Below, piece after piece: positions 43,401 through 51,303 of a DNA stretch of 64,000 nt. Numbering within the stretch: the stretch's first letter is position 1; each line of letters starts with the position of its first letter. The notes below the pieces were generated by a model. The model was not told where the DNA came from, did not search any database, and saw only the letters and a program-made list of their open reading frames with translations. The translations under genes were made by a program, and so were the position numbers. This DNA comes from WHSW01 sp963742205 (GTDB taxonomy: Bacteria; Actinomycetota; Thermoleophilia; Solirubrobacterales; 70-9), in contig CAVUKZ010000012.1 in NCBI GenBank assembly GCA_963742205.1, forward strand, positions 372,001-436,000. The letters are read 5' to 3'.

Positions 43401-43990
43401 TCCGCCGCGTGGTGAAGCCCGCCCCGCCGGCGGTCACCGTGTGGGTCGAGGCTCCTGCACCGAAGATCAGATCGTTCGCGTTCGTCGTCGTCGCCGAGCC
43501 GCTGTTCATGGCGCTGCCCGAGCCGGCCGTCGCCGCGGCGACGTCCACGGGGTTGGTGGCGTCGATGCCCGAGTACTCGTGGATGTAGACGAGCCCGAAG
43601 GAGTTGACCGCGGTGCCGAACGTCGTCCGGACCGTGTTCGCGCCGCCGGCGATGTTCTTGGCGTAGAAGACCTGCGAGCTCCAGGTGTTGTTGTTCCAAC
43701 GGGTGACCGGCGCCGCGCTGGCGTAGTTGTTGCCCTGGGTGTCCGTGACCGTCGCGGCGGACGTATTGCTCCAGATCGCGTAGACGACGATCAGATTGCC
43801 CGCTCGCGTTCGGTGACGAGAACGCGAGGTTGTTCGAGGTGCCCGAGTTGACCTCCTGGGCCCGGCTCTGCACGTGGGCCGGCGTTGCCGCGTCGGCCGC
43901 CGGCGCGAACAGGAGAACCGCCGTCGCCGAGAGGACGGTTGCGAGCACGAGATAGGTGCGTCCTGAGTGGTGGGACGTAAACGAGCGCAT
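40443..43990 (-). CDS. Secreted PQQ-type sugar dehydrogenase with Ig, PKD and LamG modules (four frameshifts)
   Basis: ATG 43990 starts a signal peptide (YLVLATVLSATAVLLFAPAADA). Modules in order: a beta-sandwich with WSSQVFYAKNIAGGANT and VYIHEYSG, an Ig-like segment (DIVQVTANASDNVGVAGVRFLIDG), the soluble glucose-dehydrogenase propeller (TGFDLPTTFEFLPDGRMLV to YYLDLGYSDVGGTFGVSKLRRI), a PKD domain (SGSSDPEGQPLTYSWAFGDG), further Ig-like domains, and a LamG lectin-like domain ending RIYNRPLTAAEV. Single-base slips occur near 43800, 43080, 41120 and 40550. About 1180 residues after repair. It probably binds and perhaps oxidises extracellular sugars. A close paralogue lies at 60450-64000. Confidence 0.85.
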
Positions 43991-44103
43991 GGCCGCAACC
44001 CTCCGATCTGGCCAGCTCAACTGGCCGAGCCTACCGGCGGCCCGGCCGCGCACGGGTACCGAAAAGGTGCCGACCTGACGCCGCTGGCCGAGCCGGAGCG
44101 TGC

Positions 44104-44991
44104 CTAGTCGTGGAGCGGCAGGCCGCTGACCCCGACGTCCAGGGACGCGAGCGAGCCGTGCTCGTCCTCGACCACGTAGATCCTCGTGTCGCCGTCGGGG
44201 CCGAAGGTGACGTTGGTCGGCGAGCGCCCCTCGATGGGGATCCGGTGGTCGAGCGAGCCGTCGGGGGCGAGCACCGTGATGTCGCCCTGGCCGAAGACCG
44301 TGACCCAGAGCCGTCCGTCCTCGCTGAACGCCATCCCGTCGGGGCCGCGCAGACCGCCCTCGGTGTAGCCGGGGTCGTTGACGTTGCCGAAGGTCTCGCG
44401 CTCGCCCGACAGGCGGCCGTCCTCGAGTCGGTAGCGGTAGACGTTGCCGGTCATCGTCTCGTTCGCGTACAGCGCGCCGTCGGGCCCGAAGGCGATCCCG
44501 TTGGCGAAGCCGAGCCCGCGGTCGAGGAACCACGCCTCGCCGCTCGCCGGGTCGTAGCGGAAGACGCGGCCGTCGGTCGGCATCGACTCGGCGCCCTCCA
44601 CCGGCTTGCCATCGATCAGGAAGTCGCCGACGAGGATGCCCGAGTCGGTCACATAGAGCGCACCGTCGGGCCCGAAGCAGAGGTCGTTTGGCCACAGGAG
44701 CGGCTCGCCCTCGACCTCGGTGAGCTCGCGCGTGAACTCGCCCGAGAGCTCGAGTCGCAACAGCGACGGATCGAGCGACTCGCAGACCCAGAACGAGCCG
44801 TCCCGGCTCTCGGCGAGGCCGTTCGGGCGGCCCGTCTTCGCGATCGGCTCGCGGACGCCGTCGGCGGTGATCCGGACGACCGTCCCGCGCCGCGTGTCGA
44901 GCTCGGTCACGAGCCAGGCTCCGTCCGGCAGCGGCACCGGGCCCTCCGGGAGCTCGAGGTCGGTGGTGATCATCGTCGTCGTGGCGCTCAT
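44104..44991 (-). CDS. SMP-30/gluconolactonase-family lactonase
   Basis: 295 residues from ATG 44991, five bases after GGAG. The six-bladed propeller is recognised by LELPEGPVPLPDGAWLVTELDTRRG (first metal glutamate), GRPNGLAESRDGSFWVCES, LLWPNDLCFGPDGALYVTDSG (Asn and Asp ligands), GFANGIAFGPDGALYANE and GPDGMAFSEDGRLWVTVFG. SMP-30 enzymes hydrolyse sugar-acid lactones with a divalent metal. It is the third gene of a minus-strand run after the DSD1-like and SDR genes, 13 bases behind the latter, so it likely opens a lactone made by the dehydrogenase. Confidence 0.93.
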   Translation of the reverse strand: MSATTTMITTDLELPEGPVPLPDGAWLVTELDTRRGTVVRITADGVREPIAKTGRPNGLAESRDGSFWVCESLDPSLLRLELSGEFTRELTEVEGEPLLWPNDLCFGPDGALYVTDSGILVGDFLIDGKPVEGAESMPTDGRVFRYDPASGEAWFLDRGLGFANGIAFGPDGALYANETMTGNVYRYRLEDGRLSGERETFGNVNDPGYTEGGLRGPDGMAFSEDGRLWVTVFGQGDITVLAPDGSLDHRIPIEGRSPTNVTFGPDGDTRIYVVEDEHGSLASLDVGVSGLPLHD

Positions 44992-45004
44992 TTCGCTCCG
45001 TTCG

Positions 45005-45766
45005 TCAGGCCAGTCCCTCGGGGAGGACCTGGCCGCCGTCAATGACAATCGTCTGACCGGTGATGTAGCCGGCCTCCTCGGAGGCCAGAAAGCGCGCCGC
45101 CCAGCCCGCGTCGGCGGGCTCGGCGAGGCGGCGCATCGGGATCACGTCCAGCAGCTCCCGCTTCCACTCGTCGGAGAGCCGCTCGAACCCGGGGGTGCGG
45201 ACGTTGCCGGGCATGATCGCGTTGACGGTGATCCCCTCGCCCGCGACCTCGAGCGCGAAGCTGCGCATCAGCCCCAGCATCGCCGCCTTGGTCGAGCCGT
45301 AGACCCCGTAACCCGCCGCGCCGACCAGCGGGCCGGTGATCGAGGACGTGAGGACGATGCGGCCGTAGCCCCGCTCACGCATCGGGGGCAGGCAGGCGCG
45401 GACCGAGTGCACCGTCCCCTTGACGTTGATGGAGAGCACCCGGTCGAGGAACTCGTCGTCGATCTCCGGGATCTCGGCGGCCGGATAGACCCCCGCGTTC
45501 GCGGCCAGGATGTCGATCCGGCCCCAGCGGTCCAGCACCGCCGCCGCCATCGCCTCGACCGATGCCGAATCGGCGACGTCGACCTCGACCGCGATTGCCT
45601 CGCCCCCCGACTCGGCGAGCTCCACGGCCAGGGCCTCGGCGGCGGCCAGGTCGAGGTCGGCGACGGCCACCCTCGCGCCCTCGAGCGCGAACACCTCGGC
45701 GATCCCGCGCCCGACGCCGCTCGCGGCGCCGGTGACCACGGTGACCCGTTCGTCCAGCGGCTTCAA
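45005..45766 (-). CDS. Short-chain dehydrogenase/reductase
   Basis: TTG 45766 overlaps the previous stop in TTGA; 253 residues. TGAASGVGRGIAEVFALEG is the Rossmann TGxxxGxG site, ILAANAGVY the NAG motif, VLTSSITG the catalytic Ser and YGVYGSTKAAMLG the Tyr-x-x-x-Lys pair. NAIMPGNVRTPG and ITGQTIVIDGGQVLP complete a classical SDR. The aspartate after strand 2 (VADLDL) favours NAD(H). It probably oxidises a hydroxyl of a sugar or hydroxy acid; with the lactonase next door, a sugar dehydrogenase is most likely. Confidence 0.94.
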   Translation of the reverse strand: MKPLDERVTVVTGAASGVGRGIAEVFALEGARVAVADLDLAAAEALAVELAESGGEAIAVEVDVADSASVEAMAAAVLDRWGRIDILAANAGVYPAAEIPEIDDEFLDRVLSINVKGTVHSVRACLPPMRERGYGRIVLTSSITGPLVGAAGYGVYGSTKAAMLGLMRSFALEVAGEGITVNAIMPGNVRTPGFERLSDEWKRELLDVIPMRRLAEPADAGWAARFLASEEAGYITGQTIVIDGGQVLPEGLA

Positions 45767-46908
45767 GAGCCTCCGACCCCGGCGGTCTCGGCGCCGTAGC
45801 GGCCGCGGATCGGCCACACGTCGACCACCTCATCGTCCTCGACGACGAAGAAGCAGTCGTAGAGGTTGACGGTCGTCGGCGCGTATCCCGGCATCAGCCG
45901 GACGGTCGAGCCGACGCCGACCTCGGGCTCGTCGGCGAGCATCAGCGCGGTGTGCTCCTCGTGGATGAAGTGCTCGCCGTGCTCGAAGCGCACCTCGCCG
46001 CGCGTGCCGACGAGCTCGGGGACGGCCCGGTCGATGCCGATCGACTTGCGGCCGCAGTCGACCACCGCCATGTCCCCGGTACGCGAGATCACGGTGGCAA
46101 GCACCGTGAGCGCCGGTTCGAACCCCGGCACCAGGGCGCGGTGGAAGGCGTCCATGAAGATGTAGGAGCCGGCGTGGATCTCGGTGATCCTCGGGTTGGC
46201 GCCGGTGATGTCCCAGGTGCCCAGCCCGCCGGCGCCGACGATCTCGGTTGGCAGGCCGCCGCGCTCGAACGCGTCGGCGAGCTCGAGCAGCTGCGCGTTG
46301 GCGTCCTGGGCCTTCTGGATCCGCAGCGCGCGGTCGGGCTCGAGCATGCAGTGCCCCTCATATCCGAACGGCCCCAGCAGTCGCAGTCCCGCGGTGTCGG
46401 AGACCCGCTCGGCCAGGGCGACCGCGTCGTCGACGCTGCGCACCCCCGAGCGGTGCAGGCCGACGTCGAGCTCGACGAGCACGCCGATCTCCGACCCGGC
46501 CGCGCGCGCCGCGGCCGCGAGCTCGTCGGCGTTCGCCTCGCCCTCGACCAGGGCGATGACGTTGGCGAGGGTGGCGAGGCGGGCGAGCTCGGCGGCCTTC
46601 ACCTGCCCGACGACCTGGTTGCAGACGAGGATGTCCGACAGCCCGGCTGCGACCATCGCCGACGCCTCCCACACGGTCGCGGTCGTGAGCCCGATCGCGC
46701 CCGCGTCGACCTGCATGCGCCCGAACTCCGGGCTCTTGTGGATCTTCGCGTGCGGGCGCAGGGCGGCGGGCACCGTCTCCATCCGCCGCGCCATCTCGGC
46801 GATGTTGTCCCTGACCACCGCGAGCTCGACCAGCAGCGCGGGGGTTGGCACGGCGCTGGGCGGGCCGCCGACCAGCCGGCGCGCGGTCTCGAGCCTGTCG
46901 CCGTCCAT
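45763..46908 (-). CDS. DSD1-family PLP enzyme (D-threonine aldolase/D-serine dehydratase-like)
   Basis: ATG 46908, only about five bases downstream of the predicted transcription start, gives 381 residues. PTPALLVELAVVRDNIAEMARR and RPHAKIHKSP with PLP-lysine Lys55 mark the alanine-racemase-like barrel, VGAGGLGTWDIT the phosphate-binding turn, and the C-terminal beta domain follows. In D-threonine aldolases and D-serine dehydratases the C-terminal metal site reads roughly 'PNHxCxTVNL'; here it is MPGYAPTTVNLYD, with His and Cys replaced. The fold is clear but the reaction may differ, for example a metal-independent aldolase, dehydratase or racemase on a beta-hydroxy or D-amino acid. Confidence 0.85.
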   Translation of the reverse strand: MDGDRLETARRLVGGPPSAVPTPALLVELAVVRDNIAEMARRMETVPAALRPHAKIHKSPEFGRMQVDAGAIGLTTATVWEASAMVAAGLSDILVCNQVVGQVKAAELARLATLANVIALVEGEANADELAAAARAAGSEIGVLVELDVGLHRSGVRSVDDAVALAERVSDTAGLRLLGPFGYEGHCMLEPDRALRIQKAQDANAQLLELADAFERGGLPTEIVGAGGLGTWDITGANPRITEIHAGSYIFMDAFHRALVPGFEPALTVLATVISRTGDMAVVDCGRKSIGIDRAVPELVGTRGEVRFEHGEHFIHEEHTALMLADEPEVGVGSTVRLMPGYAPTTVNLYDCFFVVEDDEVVDVWPIRGRYGAETAGVGGS

Positions 46909-46919
46909 GCGCCGGTCCA

Positions 46920-46948
46920 ATCTAACTCATCTGATCAGCTGTTGACAA
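46920..46948 (-). promoter_or_regulatory. Promoter for the DSD1-SDR-lactonase operon
   Basis: On the minus strand TTGTCA (46948-46943) and TTAGAT (46925-46920) are spaced exactly 17 bases. The palindrome CTGATCAG (46930-46937) lies in the spacer. The predicted start of transcription is near 46913, leaving almost no leader before ATG 46908, so the mRNA is probably leaderless. This supports that ATG over the upstream TTG. Confidence 0.55.
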
Positions 46949-46997
46949 GATGCCTTGCGCTGGCCAGCGGGCGCTCATTTTTGATATGCATAGCGGG

Positions 46998-47008
46998 TGA
47001 TCAGACCA
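46998..47008. promoter_or_regulatory. FadR/GntR-type operator-like site
   Basis: TGATCAGACCA fits TGRTNNGAYCA, the operator form of FadR-subfamily regulators. It lies in the divergent gap between the DSD1-like operon and the gene at 47035, 37 bases before that start. Matching sites lie at 53850 and 54748 around the GntR gene. Confidence 0.5.
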
Positions 47009-47034
47009 GTTGTGAACCAGGAGGGTGAGAGGCG

Positions 47035-47727
47035 ATGACGCAGCGGACGGCGGTGAGGTCCTACAAGACCGATTTCCCCAAGGACGAGGATCCGGTCTCG
47101 GAGGACGGGATGTGGCTCAACGGCAAGACCGACGCGGTCGACTTCAGCGACTGCGTGACCTCCAACGGCTTCATCCACGGCGGCCCGTCGCGGATGGAGA
47201 ACCTCGAGAAGCGCTCCGAGCAGGGCAACCTCTCCGAGGCCGACGAGGCTCCCGTGGGTGACTACGACGATCCGACCGCGGTGCTCACCGGCGAGTGGGG
47301 GCCGAACCAGCACGGCAAGGGCGTCGCCCACGTGGAGAACCCCACCGAGGAGTGGTTTCAGGAGGTCCAGATCCGACTCCGGCACACGCTTAAGCCGGGG
47401 AGCATCACCGGCTATGAGATCTTCTTCCGCTGCCTCGAGGGCGAGAAGGGCTACGCCGAGATCGTGCGCTGGAACGGCGCCGTCGGCGACTGGACGTCGC
47501 TACAGCGCCGCGAGGGACCCGAATACGGGGTCAAGCACGGCGACGTGATCGAGGCGACGATCGAGGGTGACGTGATCACGGGCTTCATCAACGGCGAGGA
47601 GCGGATCACGGTCACCGACGACACCTGGAAGTCCGGCGCCCCCGGCGTCGGCTTCAACTTCGGTGTCGGCGACACGTACGACGACCACGGGTTCTCGTCG
47701 TTCGAGGTCCACACCTACGACGACTGA
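47035..47727 (+). CDS. Cytoplasmic concanavalin-like beta-sandwich protein, unknown function
   Basis: ATG 47035 follows GGAGGGTGAGAGG; 230 residues, no signal peptide. The first 80 residues are acidic and unusual (DFPKDEDPVSEDGMWLNGKTDAVDFSDC). From about 95 on the pattern is that of a LamG/concanavalin-like beta-sandwich: WFQEVQIRLRHTLKPGSITGYEIFFRCLEGEKGYAEIVRW, DVIEATIEGDVITGFINGEERITVTDDTW, GVGFNFGVG and FSSFEVHTYDD. Such folds bind or cleave carbohydrate. It is divergent from the DSD1-like operon across a FadR-type site, so it may share regulation. Function is not known. Confidence 0.75.
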   Translation: MTQRTAVRSYKTDFPKDEDPVSEDGMWLNGKTDAVDFSDCVTSNGFIHGGPSRMENLEKRSEQGNLSEADEAPVGDYDDPTAVLTGEWGPNQHGKGVAHVENPTEEWFQEVQIRLRHTLKPGSITGYEIFFRCLEGEKGYAEIVRWNGAVGDWTSLQRREGPEYGVKHGDVIEATIEGDVITGFINGEERITVTDDTWKSGAPGVGFNFGVGDTYDDHGFSSFEVHTYDD

Positions 47728-48161
47728 TCGATCAGCCCCGACCGCTCGGCCACATCGGCCGCGCGGTCGAAGCCGGTCACCTCGACGCGCACCCCATGCC
47801 GCGGCTCGCCGGGCACGAACGCCGACGGGCGCCCGCGGCCGCTGCCGACGGTGACCGGGGGCGCGCCCTCGTCGGCGAGCGCGGCGGCTGCGCCCGGGAC
47901 GTCGTCGACGCCGAAGGCGATGTGGTGCAGCCCCTCGCCGTGCTCGGCGAGGTACGCGGCGATCGGGCTCTCGTCGTCCAGGGGCTCGACCAGCTGGATG
48001 AAGATGCTGCCGGCGTCGACGTAGGTGAGGCGCACGTGCGGCGTCGCGATCACCTCGGTGCTCGCGACCTCGAGGCCGAGGCGGCCGACGAAGTACTCGA
48101 GCGCCCGATCGGTGTCGGCGACCGCGACCGCGACGTGATCGAGCCGGCGCAGCGGGGTCAT
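47715..48161 (-). CDS. VOC-family protein, methylmalonyl-CoA epimerase-like
   Basis: 148 residues; ATG 48161 overlaps the aldolase stop (ATGA). RRLDHVAVAVADTDRALEYFVGRLGLE and VRLTYVDAGSIFIQLVEPL form the first glyoxalase module with metal ligands His and Glu, and GEGLHHIAFGVDDVPGAAAALADEGA the second. The 'DHVAVAV...EP...LHHIAFxVDD' spacing is closest to methylmalonyl-CoA epimerase and its relatives. A different 2-substituted acyl or sugar substrate is likely here. It ends the long catabolic operon and overlaps the convergent gene by 13 bases. Confidence 0.87.
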   Translation of the reverse strand: MTPLRRLDHVAVAVADTDRALEYFVGRLGLEVASTEVIATPHVRLTYVDAGSIFIQLVEPLDDESPIAAYLAEHGEGLHHIAFGVDDVPGAAAALADEGAPPVTVGSGRGRPSAFVPGEPRHGVRVEVTGFDRAADVAERSGLIDQSS

Positions 48162-49000
48162 TCCGCCCCCGAGAGCGTGTCGAGCTTGCTCGCGACCAGG
48201 TCGCGCACGGCCCGCGTCTGCGCTTCGTGGAGGTCCATGACCCGGCCGCCGTCGAGCGCCGCGTCGAGGCCCGCCCGGGTGGCCTCCAGGTAGGCCGCGC
48301 GCAGCTCGGTGTTCGCGTTGACCTTGCGCACGCCGCCGGCGACCGCCCGCCGCACGTCCGCGTCGGGCAGGCCGGAGGCGCCGTGAAGCGCCAGCGGCAC
48401 GCCGACCGCGGACTCGACCGCTGCCAGTCGGTCCCAGTCCAGCCGCGGCTCGCCCGCGTAGGTGCCGTGCACGTTGCCGATCGAGATCGCGAGGCAGGCA
48501 ACGCCGGTGGCGTCGGCGAACCGCCGCGCCTCCTCGGGGTCGGTGAGCGCGCCAGCATCGGTGACCGCGGCGACGTCCTCGCCGCCCGCCACGTGACCGA
48601 GCTCGGCTTCGACGGCGCCGCCGAAACGGTCGGCCAGCGCCTGCGCGTCGCGGACCAGCTCGACGTTGGCCTCGAACGGCGCCCGCGACCCGTCGGCCAT
48701 CACGGCGCCGGCGCCGAGCTCGAACGCGGCGCCGATCAGCTCGAGGTCCGAGACGTGGTCGAGCTGCACGCAGGCGCGCGCCGGCGAGCGCTCCGCCGCG
48801 GCTCGGAGCGCGGCCAGCAGTTGGTCGCCGCCGGGGAGCGCGAACGCCGCCGGGCTGACGAGCAAGACGACGCCCGCGTCGCGCTCGGCGGCGGCGTCCA
48901 GCACCGCGCGCGCGACCTCGAGGTCGTAACAGGTGAAGGCGCCGAGCGCCGATCCCGACTCGGCGCGCTCGCGAAGCAGCGTCGCAAACGGAGCGAGCAC
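48158..49000 (-). CDS. Class II (zinc) fructose-bisphosphate-type aldolase
   Basis: 280 residues, starting with GTG 49000 directly after the kinase stop. The zinc-aldolase barrel shows QLDHVSD with His82, EAELGHVAGGED (about 131-142), GNVHGTY with His178, and LALHGASGLPD with His206, the expected three metal histidines and the catalytic acid region. This KbaY/GatY/FbaA family splits ketose bisphosphates into dihydroxyacetone phosphate and an aldehyde. Next to a DUF1537 kinase it probably cleaves the phosphorylated four-to-six-carbon acid or ketose that kinase makes. Confidence 0.91.
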   Translation of the reverse strand: MLAPFATLLRERAESGSALGAFTCYDLEVARAVLDAAAERDAGVVLLVSPAAFALPGGDQLLAALRAAAERSPARACVQLDHVSDLELIGAAFELGAGAVMADGSRAPFEANVELVRDAQALADRFGGAVEAELGHVAGGEDVAAVTDAGALTDPEEARRFADATGVACLAISIGNVHGTYAGEPRLDWDRLAAVESAVGVPLALHGASGLPDADVRRAVAGGVRKVNANTELRAAYLEATRAGLDAALDGGRVMDLHEAQTRAVRDLVASKLDTLSGAE

Positions 49001-50302
49001 CTAGCCCTCCAGGAGTCGGTCGACGAGATCGGCGAGGGTCTCGGCGTCGCCGACGTTCCCGGGGAAGACGATCACGGGCCGCTGCGCCTCGCCGGCGTCC
49101 TCGTTGACCAGCCACAGCGAGATGCCGGGAGCGACGGGGCCGACGATCCGCGCCCGTTCGGCGTGCAGGCCGTCGCGGACGTTGATCGCCGAGGTCGTCC
49201 CGCCCTTGGAGAGCAGGACGTCGGCGGCGTCGCGCAGCCGGTCGACGACCGCGGCCACCGCCCGCGCCACCCGCATCCCGGCAGTGGGGCCGAGCGCCTC
49301 AGGGCTGACCGAGCGGGCCGTCGCCACGATTGCCAGCCGGCCGCGGTCGAGCAGCGCCCGGGCGCGCTCCGCCGCCCGGGCGATCTCCTCGCCCGCGCCC
49401 GGCCCGGCGAGGATCGCCGGGTCGAGTTCGACCGTGGTCTGTGGGTGGCGCGTCTCGAGCGCGGCGAGCTGGGCGGAGGAAATCGGCACATGCGAGCCGA
49501 CGACCACGAGCAGGCCGCGCTCGACAACCGGCAGCGGGGCGCGGGCCGTGGCCCCGGCGCCGGAGAGGACGCTGGCGAAGGTTGGCGCGCACCGGACGAC
49601 GATCGCCGGCGCCTCGAGCCAGGCACGGCGCAGGCCCTCGGCGATCGTCTCGAGGTCGGCCTCGGTCTCGGCGTCGGGAACGACCACCGCTGGATCCTGC
49701 CCGAGCGCCGCCTCGAGCAGCGCCGCGGCGACGGTCTCCGCGCCGTCGTCGGAGCGAACGCTGTCGAGGTCGATCTCGATCCCGCGCGCGGCGGGGAAGT
49801 AGCCGCCGGAGCGTTCCTGGGCCCAGTCGAGCAGCCGCGAGCTCTCGTAGGCGAACTCCCCGTCGGTCGCGAACTCGGTCTCCGCGAGCGGGACGCGCTT
49901 GCCGCCGCGCACCAGCCAATGGCGCCCATCGCGGGTCACCCGCCCGGCCGCCGGCAGCGCCGGCACCAGCAGCAGGGGCGGGGCGGTACCCGGGTAGAGC
50001 GCGTCGCGCACGCCCGCGTACTCCGGGAGCAGGTGGGCCCGCAGGGTGCTGTCGCCGCGCAGCACCAGGCGTGGCTCGGGCGCCGCGGCGTCCGCCGCCT
50101 CGCTCGCCTCGCGGACGAGGGCGTAGGCGGCCGACTCGTCGAGCGCGCGGCTGTTCGTGAGTAGATGCACGGCGGACGGCTCGTCGTCCAGCGCCGCCTC
50201 CACCAGGCCGTCGCGCCACGAGAGCAGCAACGGTACGTCGGCCTGGCCCTGGGCGCCGGTCGGGTCGTCGTCGACGACGAAGAGCGGCGCCGCCGCCGTC
50301 AT
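49001..50302 (-). CDS. DUF1537 four-carbon acid sugar kinase-like protein
   Basis: ATG 50302 overlaps the upstream aldolase stop (ATGA); 433 residues. FVVDDDPTGAQGQADVPLLLSW is the DUF1537 N-terminal acidic site, VLRGDSTLRAHLLPEYAGV the substrate loop, ADVLLSKGGTTSAINVRDGL and GPVAPGISLWLV the C-terminal nucleotide-binding domain. Characterised members (OtnK, DtnK, LtnK) phosphorylate erythronate, threonate or other sugar acids with ATP. The usual dehydrogenase and PdxA2 partners are absent, so the substrate here is probably different. It feeds the class II aldolase that follows. Confidence 0.9.
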   Translation of the reverse strand: MTAAAPLFVVDDDPTGAQGQADVPLLLSWRDGLVEAALDDEPSAVHLLTNSRALDESAAYALVREASEAADAAAPEPRLVLRGDSTLRAHLLPEYAGVRDALYPGTAPPLLLVPALPAAGRVTRDGRHWLVRGGKRVPLAETEFATDGEFAYESSRLLDWAQERSGGYFPAARGIEIDLDSVRSDDGAETVAAALLEAALGQDPAVVVPDAETEADLETIAEGLRRAWLEAPAIVVRCAPTFASVLSGAGATARAPLPVVERGLLVVVGSHVPISSAQLAALETRHPQTTVELDPAILAGPGAGEEIARAAERARALLDRGRLAIVATARSVSPEALGPTAGMRVARAVAAVVDRLRDAADVLLSKGGTTSAINVRDGLHAERARIVGPVAPGISLWLVNEDAGEAQRPVIVFPGNVGDAETLADLVDRLLEG

Positions 50303-51303
50303 GCCTCGGAGAGTCCGGCGGCGACCTCGAGGATCATGTCCTCCTGGCCGGTGACCGCCTGGCGCTCGCCGAGGGCGAGGATGATCCGGCGCGGGTCGAC
50401 CTGGTAGCGCTCGCCCGCGCGAATCGCATGCAGGAGAAAGCTCGCCGGGACGTTCGCGTAGCCCATCGACGCGGTCAGCCGGTCGACCACGATCGGCCCG
50501 GGCATCAGCTCCCGGCGGACGTAGTTGTCGGCGGCGTCCTGGAGGGCGAAGACGTCGACGCCGGTCTCGATCCCGAGCCGGTCGAGCACCGCCACCAGCG
50601 CCTCGCCCTGGCAGTTGCCTGCGCCGGCGCCCATCCCGGCGAGGGTCACGTCGGCGATCGTCGCCCCCTCCTGGATCGCCGCGACGCTGTTCGACACCGC
50701 GAGCGACAGGTTGTTGTGCTCGTGGATCCCGATCGCGATCTCGTCGTCGAGCGCCTCGCGCAGGGCCACGACCCGCGCCCGCACGTCGTCCTGGAGAAAC
50801 GCGCCGCAGGTATCGACCAGATACGCGGCCACGCTGCCCGCGTCGACCACGATCTTCGCGGCCTCGACGGTCTGCTCCACCGAGCCGATCGAGGCCATGT
50901 TGAGGTGGCTGTGCGGGACCATCCCAAGCTCGCGCGCGAGTCTCAGGTGCTGGATGCCGATGTCGGCCTCGGTGATCACCGTCGAGACCCGGACCACGGT
51001 CGCCCCCGCGTCGTGCGCCGCCCGCAGGTCCTCCTTGGTCCCGATCCCGGGCAGCAGGGCGACTGCGATCTCCGCCCGTTCGACCACCTCGGACGCGGCC
51101 CGGAGGAGGTCGGCGTCGCGGTGAGCGCCAAAGCCGTACTGGCGCGAGCCGGCCCCGAGCCCGTCGCCGTGCCCGACGGCGACGGCCCACACCCCGGCGT
51201 CGTCGAGCAGCTTGGCGACGGTGGCGACCTGCTCGGGGGTGTACTGGTGGGCGACGGAGTGCGAGCCGTCGCGCATCGTCGTGTCCACGATTCGGACGCT
51301 CAT
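50299..51303 (-). CDS. 4-hydroxy-2-oxoacid aldolase (MhpE/DmpG-like)
   Basis: 334 residues; ATG 51303 overlaps the dehydrogenase stop. DTTMRDGSHSVAHQYT holds the catalytic Arg-Asp and His of DRE-TIM aldolases, GHGDGLGAGSRQYG the active-site loop, HSHLNMAS and HEHNNLSLAVSNSVAAI the Mn2+ His-x-His site, and AGMGAGAGNCQGEALVAVLDRLG the C-terminal lid. The family splits 4-hydroxy-2-oxo acids into pyruvate and an aldehyde, which is channelled to the partner dehydrogenase. That partner is the next gene upstream, so the two form a bifunctional complex. Confidence 0.95.
   Translation of the reverse strand: MSVRIVDTTMRDGSHSVAHQYTPEQVATVAKLLDDAGVWAVAVGHGDGLGAGSRQYGFGAHRDADLLRAASEVVERAEIAVALLPGIGTKEDLRAAHDAGATVVRVSTVITEADIGIQHLRLARELGMVPHSHLNMASIGSVEQTVEAAKIVVDAGSVAAYLVDTCGAFLQDDVRARVVALREALDDEIAIGIHEHNNLSLAVSNSVAAIQEGATIADVTLAGMGAGAGNCQGEALVAVLDRLGIETGVDVFALQDAADNYVRRELMPGPIVVDRLTASMGYANVPASFLLHAIRAGERYQVDPRRIILALGERQAVTGQEDMILEVAAGLSEA

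Noticed and set aside
46116..46134. GGTTCGAACCCCGGC, similar to a tRNA T-arm
   Set aside because: It lies inside the conserved coding sequence of the DSD1-like gene, the stem leaves an eight-base loop, and no anticodon or acceptor arms fit around it.
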